A stretch of 44,200 bases of DNA from an uncultured Paraprevotella sp. (GCA_944319925.1 CALUFQ010000024.1:1-44200), one strand, 5' to 3'; positions 7,444 through 15,510 are shown, numbered from the stretch's first letter. Notes: a model not told the origin generated them from the sequence alone. Numbers and translations: made by a program.

Positions 7444-7905
7444 TTAGTTGAAGAGATAAATGCAGGCGTTCAGGTAAGTTCCCCAAAGCAGCCATGCAGC
7501 GTATGGCATGAAGCAGATGGAGGCGATTTTGTCTTTCTTGAACGTAGTGAAGATGTAGTCCAGCACGACAGCATCCAGCGCGAGGATAATGCCAAGTCCC
7601 CACAAGGGCTCGCGAAGGGTGAAGAAGGCGATGCTCCAACTGAAGTTCAGCCCCAGTTGCACCCACCATTCTTTGATGTTTGTTTTCAGCCCTTTGTCCC
7701 AGATGCGTCCCATGGAGATGCCGATGAGGACGTAGAGGATGCTCCACACGATGGGGAAGGCGGCATCGGGCGGCGTGAGCCGTGGCTTGAACAGGAAGGG
7801 ATACCATTCTATGAGAGCATCTTTTTGGAAAAAGGACGCGGCGGCCCCCACTAACAAACAAATCAGGATGGGAAGCAGGTAACGGGTCGGACGATTCATA
7901 AGCAT
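7444..7905 (-). CDS. tspO: TspO/MBR family membrane protein
   Basis: 153 aa from this start (151 from the in-frame ATG at 7899, equally possible). Five hydrophobic helices and conserved motifs KPRLTPPDAAFPIVWSILYVLIG, WWVQLGLNFSWSIAFF and PYAAWLLWGTYLNACIY identify the TspO/MBR (translocator protein) family, which binds porphyrins and related ligands; the role in this group is unknown. It is 52 bases downstream of dnaG on the same strand and may be co-transcribed. Confidence 0.92.
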   Translation of the reverse strand: MLMNRPTRYLLPILICLLVGAAASFFQKDALIEWYPFLFKPRLTPPDAAFPIVWSILYVLIGISMGRIWDKGLKTNIKEWWVQLGLNFSWSIAFFTLREPLWGLGIILALDAVVLDYIFTTFKKDKIASICFMPYAAWLLWGTYLNACIYLFN

Positions 7906-7957
7906 ATTTCTTTTCTTTTGATTCTTTTGTAGTTGGAAGGTTTGCCAAAGCAAAAAG

Positions 7958-10063
7958 TCAGGAGATGACGCGGTCGCCCCTTTCGCGGGCAAGGGCGCGT
8001 TCGACCTCTTTCATTTCCTTATAACGGGTCATGACCTCCATGTATTCTTCTTTGTTGGAGAGGATTTCGGGCTGGCGCAGTTTCAGGAGGATTTGTTGCA
8101 GTTCTTCGTCCACGACTGCCAGTTTGAAGTCGGACATCAGGTGCGGGACCAAGTCCGTCAGGCGTTCCTCGTCGCTGGTGATTTTTTTGTATTTCGAGTG
8201 GTATTTGCTTAATTGGTATTTGTCATCGCACAGTTCGAATGCCAGTTGGGCCACGGTGTTTTCGGGATGGTTCAGGAAATAGTGTTCGGCGGAAAAACCG
8301 CTGTCGTGGACATGCGCCAAAGCTTCCTGCAGGATTCGTTTGTGCAAGTCGGTGTGGAAGGAAAGGCCGTCTTCTTCCAAGGCATAGTGGATGTATTCGG
8401 CCACGCTCAGGGGGATGTCTTCGCCTTGCTCGTCTTCCGTGTGGCAGATGATTTTCTCCCCGTAGCGGATGAGGACTTGCATGAGCAGGATTTCTTTTTG
8501 GTAGAACACCATGTTTTTGCCCGCCGCCCCGGGGATGCTGCCGGGGGCAATAGCCATCGGTGTGGTATCCGGCTCTTGTTCCGTATCGGGAACTACGGGT
8601 GGTGTTTCGGGCTGTGTGTCGTTTCCTGTCTGGGCTGTTTCGACGCCCGCGTTGTCGTTTGCTTGTGCTTGCGGCGTGGCGGCGGATGTGGTGCCTGTCG
8701 TCTGTTGGTTTCGCCGCATTTCGTTCTCCCGTTGTTTTTGTTTTTCTTCTTTCGTTTTCGTGATGGCTTTCGCGATGGCAGCCACGAGCGTACGTTCGTT
8801 CATGCCCAGCATGCCGGCGCTTTCCTTGGTATAGACGGAGCGGGTGATTTCGTCCGGGATGACGGAGATGCTGTGCACGATACTGTTGATGAGCCGCGAC
8901 AGCTTGATGGGGTCGCCTTGCGCTTCGTGGAGCAGCAAGTCGGTCTTGTACTTGATGAAATCAACCTGGTGTTCGTTCAGGTAAGCCTGGTATTCCGTGG
9001 CGTTGTGCTTGCGGGCAAAACTGTCGGGGTCGTCCCCGTCGGGGAGGAGCAGCAACTTGACGTTCATGCCCTCGGCGAGCAGCATGTCGATACCACGTTC
9101 GGAAGCCTTGATGCCGGCGGCATCGCCGTCGTAGAGCACGGTGATGTTGTCCGTGAAGCGGTGTATCATGCGGATTTGTTCCGTCGTGAGGGCTGTGCCG
9201 GAAGAAGAGACCACGTTTTCGACCCCCATTTGGTGCATGGAAATCACGTCGGTGTAGCCTTCCACAAGGAAGCACAGGTCGTGGCGGACAATGGCCTGTT
9301 TGGCCAGGAAGAGTCCGTAGAGTTCTTTCTTTTTGGAGTAGATGGCCGATTCCGGGGAGTTTTGGTATTTGACGTTTACGCCTTTTGTGGCTGCGTCCAG
9401 CACCCGTCCACCGAAAGCCACGACTTTCCCGCTCAGGGTATGCACGGGAAAGATGACCCGTCCGCTGAACCGGTCATAGAGCTGGCCGCTGTCGCGTTTG
9501 AGGCACAGGCCGGTCGCGAGCAGGTATTCTTCCTTGTAGCCTTTGGCTTTGGCCGCCTGTGCCAATGCGTCCCGTTGTGTGGGGCAGTAGCCCAGTTGGA
9601 ATTTTTTGATGATGTCATCCCGGAAACCGCGCGAACGGAAGTAAGCCATGCCGATGGCGCGGCCGTCCACGGTGTTGTAGAGTTGGTCTTGGAAAAAACT
9701 GTTGGCCCATTCGTTGACGATGAACATGCTCTCGCGTTCGCTTCGTGCCTGTTTCTCTTCGTCGGACAATTCGCGTTCCTTGATTTCGATGTTGTATTTC
9801 TTGGCCAGGTAGCGCAGGGCATCAGGGAAGGACAATTGCTCATGTTCCATGATGAAATGCACGGCATTGCCGCCTTTCCCGCAGGCGAAACATTTGCAAA
9901 GTCCTTTTGATGGTGATACAACGAACGATGGGGTGCGGTCGTCATGAAAGGGGCACAGTCCCTTGTAGTTGGCGCCTGAGCGGCGCAACGTCACGAAGTC
10001 GGACACGACATCCACGATTTGTGCCGCGTCCATGATGCGTTCCACGGTGGCCCTGTCTATCAT
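7958..10063 (-). CDS. dnaG: DNA primase
   Basis: 701 aa. DnaG makes RNA primers at the replication fork. The N-terminal CHC2 zinc finger uses Cys37, His40, Cys58 and Cys61 (LCPFHDD...CFACGKGG). The catalytic core follows, with TOPRIM residues in LVEGYTDVISM (about 262-272) and YDGDAAGIKA (about 306-315). Between about residue 470 and 530 is a low-complexity Gln/Thr/Pro/Asp linker, longer than in many primases, before the C-terminal helicase-binding region. ATG 10063 gives the standard MIDRATVERI start; longer frames upstream overlap the yjbQ gene. Five bases separate it from yjbQ. Confidence 0.97.
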   Translation of the reverse strand: MIDRATVERIMDAAQIVDVVSDFVTLRRSGANYKGLCPFHDDRTPSFVVSPSKGLCKCFACGKGGNAVHFIMEHEQLSFPDALRYLAKKYNIEIKERELSDEEKQARSERESMFIVNEWANSFFQDQLYNTVDGRAIGMAYFRSRGFRDDIIKKFQLGYCPTQRDALAQAAKAKGYKEEYLLATGLCLKRDSGQLYDRFSGRVIFPVHTLSGKVVAFGGRVLDAATKGVNVKYQNSPESAIYSKKKELYGLFLAKQAIVRHDLCFLVEGYTDVISMHQMGVENVVSSSGTALTTEQIRMIHRFTDNITVLYDGDAAGIKASERGIDMLLAEGMNVKLLLLPDGDDPDSFARKHNATEYQAYLNEHQVDFIKYKTDLLLHEAQGDPIKLSRLINSIVHSISVIPDEITRSVYTKESAGMLGMNERTLVAAIAKAITKTKEEKQKQRENEMRRNQQTTGTTSAATPQAQANDNAGVETAQTGNDTQPETPPVVPDTEQEPDTTPMAIAPGSIPGAAGKNMVFYQKEILLMQVLIRYGEKIICHTEDEQGEDIPLSVAEYIHYALEEDGLSFHTDLHKRILQEALAHVHDSGFSAEHYFLNHPENTVAQLAFELCDDKYQLSKYHSKYKKITSDEERLTDLVPHLMSDFKLAVVDEELQQILLKLRQPEILSNKEEYMEVMTRYKEMKEVERALARERGDRVIS

Positions 10064-10068
10064 CCCCG

Positions 10069-10482
10069 TTATTCTCCTATGATGGTGGCCGTGACGTGGC
10101 GTTCGCCGCCGTAGTCGCGGAACTCGCAAAGGTAAATGCCCTGCCATGTCCCCAAATCCAGTTTGTGGTTGGAGATGGGGATACAGAGGCTGACGCCCGT
10201 GATGCCGCATTTGGCATGGGCCGGCATGTCGTCCGCGCCTTCCAGCACGTGGTCATAGTAAGGTTCGTTTTCCTTGATCAGCCGGTCATAGATTTTGGCC
10301 ATGTCCGAGCGCACGTCCGGGTCGGCGTTTTCGTTGATGGAAAGGGCGCAGCTCGTGTGTTTGACAAACAGGTTGAGCAATCCCGTCCGGGGGAGCTCGG
10401 GCAGATGTCCCAGCACTTCGCCGGTAACGAGGTGGAATCCCCTGCGCCTTGCTTTCAGCGTGAATTTTACTTGTGCAATCAT
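10069..10482 (-). CDS. YjbQ-type protein (UPF0047), possible thiamine-phosphate synthase
   Basis: 137 aa. It has the family signature KHTSCALSINENADPDVRSDM (His42, Glu51) and the central GADDMPAHAK and GTWQGIYLCEFR segments. Members of this family have been shown to have thiamine-phosphate synthase activity and can bypass loss of ThiE; their natural role is uncertain. It is 7 bases after mscS and 5 bases before dnaG, so probably in the same transcript. Its presence is of interest because the thi operon in this window has no thiE. Confidence 0.9.
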   Translation of the reverse strand: MIAQVKFTLKARRRGFHLVTGEVLGHLPELPRTGLLNLFVKHTSCALSINENADPDVRSDMAKIYDRLIKENEPYYDHVLEGADDMPAHAKCGITGVSLCIPISNHKLDLGTWQGIYLCEFRDYGGERHVTATIIGE

Positions 10483-10489
10483 CGTGGGC

Positions 10490-11377
10490 TCAGGCTTGGT
10501 GGATGGTCAGTTGCGGGAACGGGAAGTCGATGCCCTGCTTGTTGAACTCGTCATAAATCTTCTTGTTCATCTCGAAATACACGTTCCAATATTCCGCGTT
10601 GGGCACCCATACGCGGATGGTGACGTTCACGCTGCTGGCATCAAGTGCCTGCAGGGCGATGACGGGCGCGGGAGTCTGCAGGATGCGGCTGTCTGCGGCA
10701 ATCAGTCCTTCCACGATGCGTTTCACCTTGTCGATGTCTTCCCCGTAGTCCACGCCCACGGTCCAGTCCACGCGGCGTGTTTCCATGCGGCTGTAATTCG
10801 TGATGACCCCGCTGCTCATGGCACCGTTGGGGATATAGACCACCTTGTTGTCGGCCGTGGTGACGATCGTGTGCATGATTTGTATGGCGGTCACGCTGCC
10901 AGACGTGCCTTGGGCTTCAATCCAGTCGCCTACTTTGTAGGGCTTGAAGAAGAGGATGATTAATCCGCCCGCAAAGTTCTGCAGGTTGCCGGAAAGTGCC
11001 ATGCCGATGGCCACGCCGGCCGAAGCCAGCAGGGCAGCGAACGAAGTGGTGCTGACGCCCAATGCGCCCACCACGGAGATGATGAGCAGCACGTTCAGCA
11101 GGATGTTCACCATGCTTTTCAGGAACGTCTGGATGCTGATTTCCACCTTGCGGCGCGACAGCATGTTGGCCAGCACTTTTTGAATCAGGGAGATGAGGAA
11201 CCGCCCCACGATATAGACCACAACGGCCATGAGGATGTTTTTCCCCGCGCTGATGCTTAATTCCACCAGTTTGTCTATGATGAGGTCTGCATGTCCGGAT
11301 TTGATGACCGATTCGACGGTCTCGATTTCTTTGGCCACGTTTACGCTGTCTTTCGCGATTTGTAAGAACTGTATCAT
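10490..11377 (-). CDS. mscS: small-conductance mechanosensitive channel (MscS family)
   Basis: 295 aa. An MscS-type channel that releases solutes when membrane tension rises. After an amphipathic N-terminus (1-30) come membrane helices near 42-65 and 85-110, then the pore helix TM3 with the small-residue pattern ASAGVAIGMALSGNLQNFAGG, and the beta domain KPYKVGDWIEAQGTSGSV. The C-terminal alpha/beta domain ends with FPFPQLTIHQ, typical of the family. The start at 11377 is the only one giving a standard N-terminus; upstream sequence is repeat-rich and not coding. First gene of the mscS-yjbQ-dnaG-tspO run. Confidence 0.94.
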   Translation of the reverse strand: MIQFLQIAKDSVNVAKEIETVESVIKSGHADLIIDKLVELSISAGKNILMAVVVYIVGRFLISLIQKVLANMLSRRKVEISIQTFLKSMVNILLNVLLIISVVGALGVSTTSFAALLASAGVAIGMALSGNLQNFAGGLIILFFKPYKVGDWIEAQGTSGSVTAIQIMHTIVTTADNKVVYIPNGAMSSGVITNYSRMETRRVDWTVGVDYGEDIDKVKRIVEGLIAADSRILQTPAPVIALQALDASSVNVTIRVWVPNAEYWNVYFEMNKKIYDEFNKQGIDFPFPQLTIHQA

Positions 11378-11419
11378 CGTTTGAGTTGAAAAGTGATTTG
11401 TTTGCTGGATAGATGTTTG

Positions 11420-11427
11420 CAAAGTTA
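11420..11427 (-). promoter_or_regulatory. -7 element for mscS
   Basis: TAACTTTG on the minus strand, a perfect match, about 43 bases before the start codon. No clear -33 box is seen. Confidence 0.6.
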
Positions 11428-11605
11428 GGGAAAATCCATGGAAAAACCGCTGAAATTCGGCAGAAATGCGAACAAGCCTTGAAAACGAAGATATACTGAA
11501 GTTGTCCAATAAGTATATCTTCGTTTGGGAACATATCAAAATGAAGAAATTGAGTGACGCGAAGTTTCTCGTAGATGAATGTCCGCAGTCAAAGCCGGCA
11601 GGAAT

Positions 11606-11673
11606 GAACTGTCCCGTCTCGCAGGGGGACGAGCCCCGAAGGGGCGGAGGGGGTCTTACGCCCACGGGAACAA
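11606..11673 (-). repeat. Q module, copy 1
   Basis: Contains the hairpin GCCCCGAAGGGGC beside GGAGGGGGTC and a GACTGTCCCG-like edge. The same module is at 15289-15350 (plus) and 43857-43914 (minus). Confidence 0.75.
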
Positions 11674-11791
11674 CACCGGACGCATCTGCGGATAACATAA
11701 ACGGGTCGGAAAAAGAGGAAAGTCACTCTTGTGCATGGGAAACCCCTCCGGCCCTGCGGGCCACCTCCCCTACAAGGCGGAGGAGTTTTGC
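11609..11791 (-). repeat. 183-bp long repeat, copy A
   Basis: This Q-linker-R block recurs at 43858-44040 in the same orientation and length, with 4 mismatches and no gaps by eye. Confidence 0.9.
11737..11791 (-). repeat. R module, copy 1
   Basis: Minus-strand copy of the CTCCGCC...GGAGGTGGCC module. Its inner hairpin is GGCCC-GCA-GGGCC on the minus strand. Confidence 0.85.
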
Positions 11792-11807
11792 CTCCGGACG
11801 GACAAAC

Positions 11808-11889
11808 CTTTGTTGCGATGGATCTCAAATCTGTCGCAGCATATCAGAGGGGTAGCATGAAACCGTTTCCCCACTGAATTTCTACTGAC
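11808..11889 (+). repeat. S module, copy 1
   Basis: About 80 bases that recur at 26417-26501: shared blocks include TTTGTTGCGATG, TCTGTCGCAGCATATCAG, GGGGTAGCATGAAACCGTT and CTGAATTTC. Neither copy is coding. Confidence 0.8.
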
Positions 11890-11922
11890 CCGGTTTAATG
11901 ACCGTTGAGTTTGCCATGCGGG

Positions 11923-11998
11923 GGTGTATCAAAACCTGCGAGAAGGAACTGCTTCCCTACAAGGCGGAGCAGTTCCTTCTCGCAAGTTTTGATACACT
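11923..11998. repeat. large palindrome with 29-bp arms
   Basis: Left arm 11924-11952 and right arm 11969-11997 are complementary at 28 of 29 positions, with a 16-base loop containing a fragment of the R module (CCCTACAAGGCGG). The ends (GTGTATCAAAA) match the ends of the element at 31313-31501. Confidence 0.85.
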
Positions 11999-12113
11999 CT
12001 CTTTCAGTTATCTTGCTTTGCCAAGTCAGTATATCTTCGTTTGAAGAGTGGGATTCTTGCAATGTGCAGGCTCCAAAACACACCATGAAGTTGCTGTTTC
12101 GGAGCGAACCGGC

Positions 12114-12145
12114 AAAAAAAGGCCGGACTCAATGGAGAATCCGGC
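12114..12145 (-). terminator. intrinsic terminator after ribH
   Basis: On the minus strand GCCGGATT pairs with AGTCCGGC (8 bp with one G-U) and is followed, after one C, by seven T. It lies 30 bases past the ribH stop. Confidence 0.85.
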
Positions 12146-12174
12146 TTGATATTGTTTGTTGTGGGTGGCTATGA

Positions 12175-12663
12175 TTACATCCTGCGTTTGTAGTCCACCA
12201 TCTTGATGGCATCAATGGCGCATTCGTCGCCTTTGTTACCCAAGATGCCGCCTGCACGGTCTTGCGCCTGTTGCAGGTTGTTGCAGGTGAGCAGGCCGTA
12301 GATGACGGGGATGTCGCCCTGCGCGTTCAGTTCGGCCAAGCCTTGGGTGGTGCCTTGGCAGATGTAGTCGAAGTGGGGCGTGTCGCCGCGGATGACGCAT
12401 CCGATGGCGATGACGGCATCCACTTTCCCGCTTTTTGCCATTTGGCTGGCTCCGAAGATAAGTTCGAAGCTTCCGGGGACACTGCGTACGATGATGTCTT
12501 CTTCCTTCACGCCTTGCTTCAGCAGGGTGTCGTGTGCGCCTTGGAGCAAGGTGCCGGTGATGTTATGATTCCATTCGCTGACCACGATGCCGAAACGCAT
12601 GCCTGCGGCAGTGGGGACGGCAGAGGGGTCGTAGTCGGAAAGATTGTGCAATGCTGTAGCCAT
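12175..12663 (-). CDS. ribH: 6,7-dimethyl-8-ribityllumazine synthase
   Basis: 162 aa, full length. RibH makes the lumazine precursor of riboflavin and forms 60-mer or smaller shells. Seen here: [12 protein letters not shown] (aromatic substrate site), the PGSFEL loop, and [15 protein letters not shown] with the general-base His97, followed by [11 protein letters not shown]. It is 31 bases after the TPR gene, likely in one transcript, and is followed by a terminator. No FMN riboswitch was seen upstream. Confidence 0.96.
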   Translation of the reverse strand: MATALHNLSDYDPSAVPTAAGMRFGIVVSEWNHNITGTLLQGAHDTLLKQGVKEEDIIVRSVPGSFELIFGASQMAKSGKVDAVIAIGCVIRGDTPHFDYICQGTTQGLAELNAQGDIPVIYGLLTCNNLQQAQDRAGGILGNKGDECAIDAIKMVDYKRRM

Positions 12664-12694
12664 TTTCGTGCCTGTTCCTTTCTCGCGGGCGGGG

Positions 12695-13372
12695 TTATTC
12701 GCTCACGCGTTCAATGTATTTGTCGATTTCGGCATACTGCATGGAATTCACGTACTTCGACTTGACTTCCTTGTAGCATTCCAAAGCCTTGTCCTTCTGT
12801 CCTTGCGACTCGAAGATTTCGCCGGCCTGGATGAGGTAGATGGGGCTGAGGCTGTTGTTGTCGGCCTTCTTCGCGGCTTCCATCAGTGTGGCGGTAGCCT
12901 GGTCCAATTGATCCAGTTCCGCATAGCAGTTGCCCAATGCACCGAGCGCGGCGGGCGACACCATCTCGTCGCCGCAGTCTTTGAAGTTCTTCAGGTAGTT
13001 CACGGCTTCCTGGAACTTGCCCATCTTTGCATAGCTCAGCCCGGCATAGAGTTGCGCCAGGTTGCCGGCTTTTGTGCTGCCATATTCGTTGGCGATGCTG
13101 AGGAATCCGGGGAAGCCTTGCCCGTCGCCGTTCAGTGCCTTTTCGTAGTTGTCCGTGGCGAAGTATTGTTGGCCTTTGAATATCATTTCATTGGCTTTTT
13201 CCTTGCGGGGCGTGAGCACGAAGCTGCGATAGAGGAAATATCCGGCAACCAGTACCACAATGACAAGGAAGGTGTACATGATGGGCTTTTTGTATTTCTC
13301 GATGAAAGCCTCGGACGAAATCAAGGTCTGCTCCACATTGAGCGAATCATGATGTGTTGTTTTGTTTGTCAT
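12695..13372 (-). CDS. membrane-anchored TPR protein
   Basis: 225 aa. A single membrane helix at about 31-49 follows a charged N-terminus; the rest faces the periplasm or cytoplasm with tetratricopeptide-like helices ([60 protein letters not shown]). The layout resembles YfgM-type proteins, which act with secretion and periplasmic chaperones in proteobacteria; that role is not shown here. It sits upstream of ribH and divergent from recF, an arrangement I recall from other Bacteroidales. Confidence 0.85.
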   Translation of the reverse strand: MTNKTTHHDSLNVEQTLISSEAFIEKYKKPIMYTFLVIVVLVAGYFLYRSFVLTPRKEKANEMIFKGQQYFATDNYEKALNGDGQGFPGFLSIANEYGSTKAGNLAQLYAGLSYAKMGKFQEAVNYLKNFKDCGDEMVSPAALGALGNCYAELDQLDQATATLMEAAKKADNNSLSPIYLIQAGEIFESQGQKDKALECYKEVKSKYVNSMQYAEIDKYIERVSE

Positions 13373-13446
13373 TTTATTTGGTGAATTTTATTGTTATTTC
13401 CACGTGTTTTCCCTCCTGCCATCGGGCTGTCAGGGGTAAAGCGGAG

Positions 13447-13478
13447 CAAAAGTAGCGATTTTCTCCCGTTTGATGAAA
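13447..13478 (-). promoter_or_regulatory. promoter of the TPR-ribH unit
   Basis: TACTTTTG (minus strand, 13447-13454) is a perfect -7 element; TTTC at 13475-13478 is one base off the -33 box, about 20 bases away. Confidence 0.65.
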
Positions 13479-13493
13479 TTTATGGGCTATTAT

Positions 13494-13525
13494 TTTCAGG
13501 ATATGGGCTATAAACCTTATTTTTG
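13494..13525 (+). promoter_or_regulatory. promoter of recF-DUF721
   Basis: TATTTTTG at 13518-13525 is a perfect -7 element. TTTC at 13494-13497 lies 20 bases upstream, one mismatch to TTTG. It is nearly back to back with the divergent TPR promoter. Confidence 0.7.
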
Positions 13526-13551
13526 CAGCCTGATAGAAGGATGGAGAGAGG

Positions 13552-14649
13552 ATGATACTGAAGAAGATTTCCGTGTTGAACTATAAGAACATCGCGCAGG
13601 CCGACCTGGCCTTTTCGCCGAAGATGAATTGTTTCATCGGGCGGAACGGGGAGGGGAAGACCAACCTGCTCGATGCCATCTGTTTCCTTTCGTTTTGCAA
13701 GAGCGTGACCAATCCCGTGGATAGCCAGAACATCCGCCACGGTGAAGAGTTTTTTGTTTTGCAAGGCGCATACGAGCACGAGACGGGCGATCCGGAAGAG
13801 ATTTATTGCGGGCTCAAGCGCGGACAGAAGAAGCGTTTCCGCCGCAACAAGAAGGACTACAAGCGGTTGTCGGAACACATCGGGCTGGTGCCGTTGGTGA
13901 TGGTGTCGCCCGCCGACGCGGCATTGGTTGACGGCGGAAGCGAAGAACGGCGGAGGTTCATGGACATGGTCATCGTGCAGTATGACCGGGATTATCTCGA
14001 AGCCCTTTCGCGCTATAACAAGGCATTGCAACAACGTAACGCGTTGCTGAAACAGGAAGAAGAACCGGACGAGGAATTGATGGCTCTGTGGGAAGAAGCC
14101 ATGGCGCGAGAGGGAACGACGATTTATGAGAAGCGGCGGGCATACGTGGAGGAGTTCATCCCCGTGTTCCGCGACTTTTACGGTCACATTTCCGGCGGGA
14201 AGGAAGAGGCCGGGTTGCGTTATGTGTCGCATGGCCAGCGGGGCGACTTGTTGGAGGTCATCCGGCGCGACAGGGCCAAAGACCGCATTATGGGTTATTC
14301 GCTCCATGGCATCCACAAGGATGACCTGGAAATGACATTGGGCGGATACCCGCTCCGCCGCGAAGGGTCGCAGGGGCAGAACAAGACTTATCTCATCGCC
14401 TTGAAATTGGCGCAATTCGATTTCCTCCGGCGGACGGGAAGCCGCACGGCTCCTTTGTTGTTACTTGACGACATCTTCGACAAGCTGGATGCCGGTCGGG
14501 TGGAACAGATTGTGCGGCTCGTGTCGGGGGAACGTTTCGGGCAGATTTTCGTCACCGACACCAACCGCGACCACTTGGATCGCATCCTGGAGAAGACGGA
14601 AGGCGAATATAAACTGTTCTACGTGGAGCAAGGGGAGTTCAGGGAATGA
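13552..14649 (+). CDS. recF: DNA replication/repair protein RecF
   Basis: 365 aa. RecF is an SMC-like ATPase that helps load RecA at gaps in DNA. It begins MILKKISVLNYKNI and has Walker A GRNGEGKT at 30-37, a signature region SQGQNKTYLIALKLAQ, and Walker B LLLLDDIFDKLD near 301-312. ATG 13552 is the standard start. The stop overlaps the next gene by 4 bases (ATGA). Unlike many bacteria it is not next to dnaA or dnaN. Confidence 0.96.
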   Translation: MILKKISVLNYKNIAQADLAFSPKMNCFIGRNGEGKTNLLDAICFLSFCKSVTNPVDSQNIRHGEEFFVLQGAYEHETGDPEEIYCGLKRGQKKRFRRNKKDYKRLSEHIGLVPLVMVSPADAALVDGGSEERRRFMDMVIVQYDRDYLEALSRYNKALQQRNALLKQEEEPDEELMALWEEAMAREGTTIYEKRRAYVEEFIPVFRDFYGHISGGKEEAGLRYVSHGQRGDLLEVIRRDRAKDRIMGYSLHGIHKDDLEMTLGGYPLRREGSQGQNKTYLIALKLAQFDFLRRTGSRTAPLLLLDDIFDKLDAGRVEQIVRLVSGERFGQIFVTDTNRDHLDRILEKTEGEYKLFYVEQGEFRE

Positions 14650-14936
14650 GGCGGAACAAGACGGAATGCATCGGAGACCTCGTGCGGCAGTATTTGCGGC
14701 AGGAGGGGTTGGAGACTCCGCTGAACGAGGTGCGCATGGTGGAAGCGTGGACAGAGGTGATGGGACAGGCCGTGGCGCGTTACACGGGCGACGTGTTTGT
14801 GAAAAACCAGGTGCTCTACGTACGGCTGAAATCGCCCGCGCTCAAAGCCAACCTGATGATGGGGCGCGAGGGGCTGGTGCGCAGGCTGAATGACTACGTG
14901 GGTGCGCAGGTCATTGTGAAAATCGTGTTTTGCTGA
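14646..14936 (+). CDS. DUF721 (DciA-like) protein
   Basis: 96 aa. It matches the DUF721 family: MRRNKTECIGDLVRQYLRQEGLE, then VEAWTEVMGQAVARYTGDVFVKNQVLYVRLKSPALKANLMM. Some members (DciA) recruit the replicative helicase in bacteria lacking DnaC, which would suit this position after recF. The start overlaps the recF stop, so translation is probably coupled. Confidence 0.88.
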   Translation: MRRNKTECIGDLVRQYLRQEGLETPLNEVRMVEAWTEVMGQAVARYTGDVFVKNQVLYVRLKSPALKANLMMGREGLVRRLNDYVGAQVIVKIVFC

Positions 14937-15049
14937 GAAGCCAGAAGGGCGAAGATGGCTTCGGCGGCCTGAAACGCCCAAAGCCTGAAACGCCCAGTTC
15001 CAGCCGGGAACACCTAGTTCCAAGCACCTGAAGCAGGAACTGTTCCTAA
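14937..15049. other. gap after DUF721, no gene
   Basis: Contains a GAAGCCA...TGGCTTC inverted repeat (14936-14962) without a T-run, and short direct repeats of CCTGAAACGCCCA and AGTTCCA. No coding frame is convincing. It leads into the repeat cluster at 15050. Confidence 0.4.
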
Positions 15050-15127
15050 TCTTGGGGATTTAACAACTGACGAATATTTGTTTGTAATCGAATGTCTTGC
15101 TTCCTGTCACTTGCCCGTGCGGAGAAA

Positions 15128-15179
15128 AAACTCCTCCGCCTTGTAGGGGAGGTGGCTCGAAGAGCCGGAGGGGTTTCCC
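15128..15179 (+). repeat. R module, copy 2
   Basis: R module with inner hairpin GGCTC-GAA-GAGCC, a stem variant in which both sides differ from copies 1 and 5-7. Confidence 0.85.
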
Positions 15180-15196
15180 ACCCACGTGTCATTCCG

Positions 15197-15288
15197 CAAG
15201 GCAAACAAAAGGGGCGTTACGCCCCCGCAGGGGAAACAGGACGACTATTATGGCCACCGCACGGCGAACAGAAGGGGCGTTACGCCCC
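15197..15288 (+). repeat. P module array, three units
   Basis: Units centred on TTA at 15217, 15248 and 15280 (spacing 31-32). The first and third have the hairpin GGGGCG-TTA-CGCCCC (15211-15225 and 15274-15288); the middle one is decayed. Each follows an A-rich leader such as GCACGGCGAACAGAA. Confidence 0.85.
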
Positions 15289-15350
15289 CGTGGGTGTGAG
15301 ACCCCCTCCGCCCCTTCGGGGCTTGTCCCCCTGCGAGGCGGGACAGTTCT
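15289..15350 (+). repeat. Q module, copy 2
   Basis: Plus-strand copy with hairpin GCCCC-TTC-GGGGC and the edge GGCGGGACAGTTC. Confidence 0.8.
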
Positions 15351-15510
15351 TCCTGCCAGCTTCGACTGCCGACATTCAGAAGTTTGTAAAGGCAGGAACT
15401 CTGTATCAATCAATTCCTCAATTCGTTTTTCCAGATGATGTTAAATCCCCAAGAATGCGGGCTGTTCCCTGAAGCATCTGGTTTCAAGCGCAGGCATGCG
15501 GCATGTATTT

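Larger units (their letters stand above)
11483..12042. mobile_element. composite MITE-like region bounded by 16-bp inverted repeats
   Basis: AAACGAAGATATACTG at 11483-11498 is matched by its exact complement at 12027-12042. A third, 15/16 copy in inverted orientation at 11511-11526 makes a hairpin with the left end. Inside are Q, R and S repeat modules and a large palindrome (11923-11998). No transposase or other gene is present. Flanking target duplications are not evident. This accounts for most of the mscS-ribH gap. Confidence 0.5.
15050..15454. mobile_element. MITE-like element with 16-bp inverted ends
   Basis: TCTTGGGGATTTAACA at 15050-15065 is exactly complementary to 15439-15454. The 405-bp interior holds modules R, three P units and Q in one orientation and no credible gene. 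No flanking target duplication is clear. It fills most of the convergent gap between DUF721 and the cyclo-ligase gene. Confidence 0.55.

Noticed and set aside
8213-9910. 565-codon open frame opposite dnaG
   Set aside because: Antisense shadow; composition is biased (many Val, Phe, His, Asp) with no motif.
10069-10482. calling the UPF0047 gene thiE
   Set aside because: It is not homologous to ThiE; the enzymatic activity is known for the family but its natural role is not settled.
11589-11828. small proline-rich proteins in the repeat clusters (also near 15100-15440 and 43770-44070)
   Set aside because: The frames are translations of the P, Q and R palindromes, vary in frame between copies and lack start signals.
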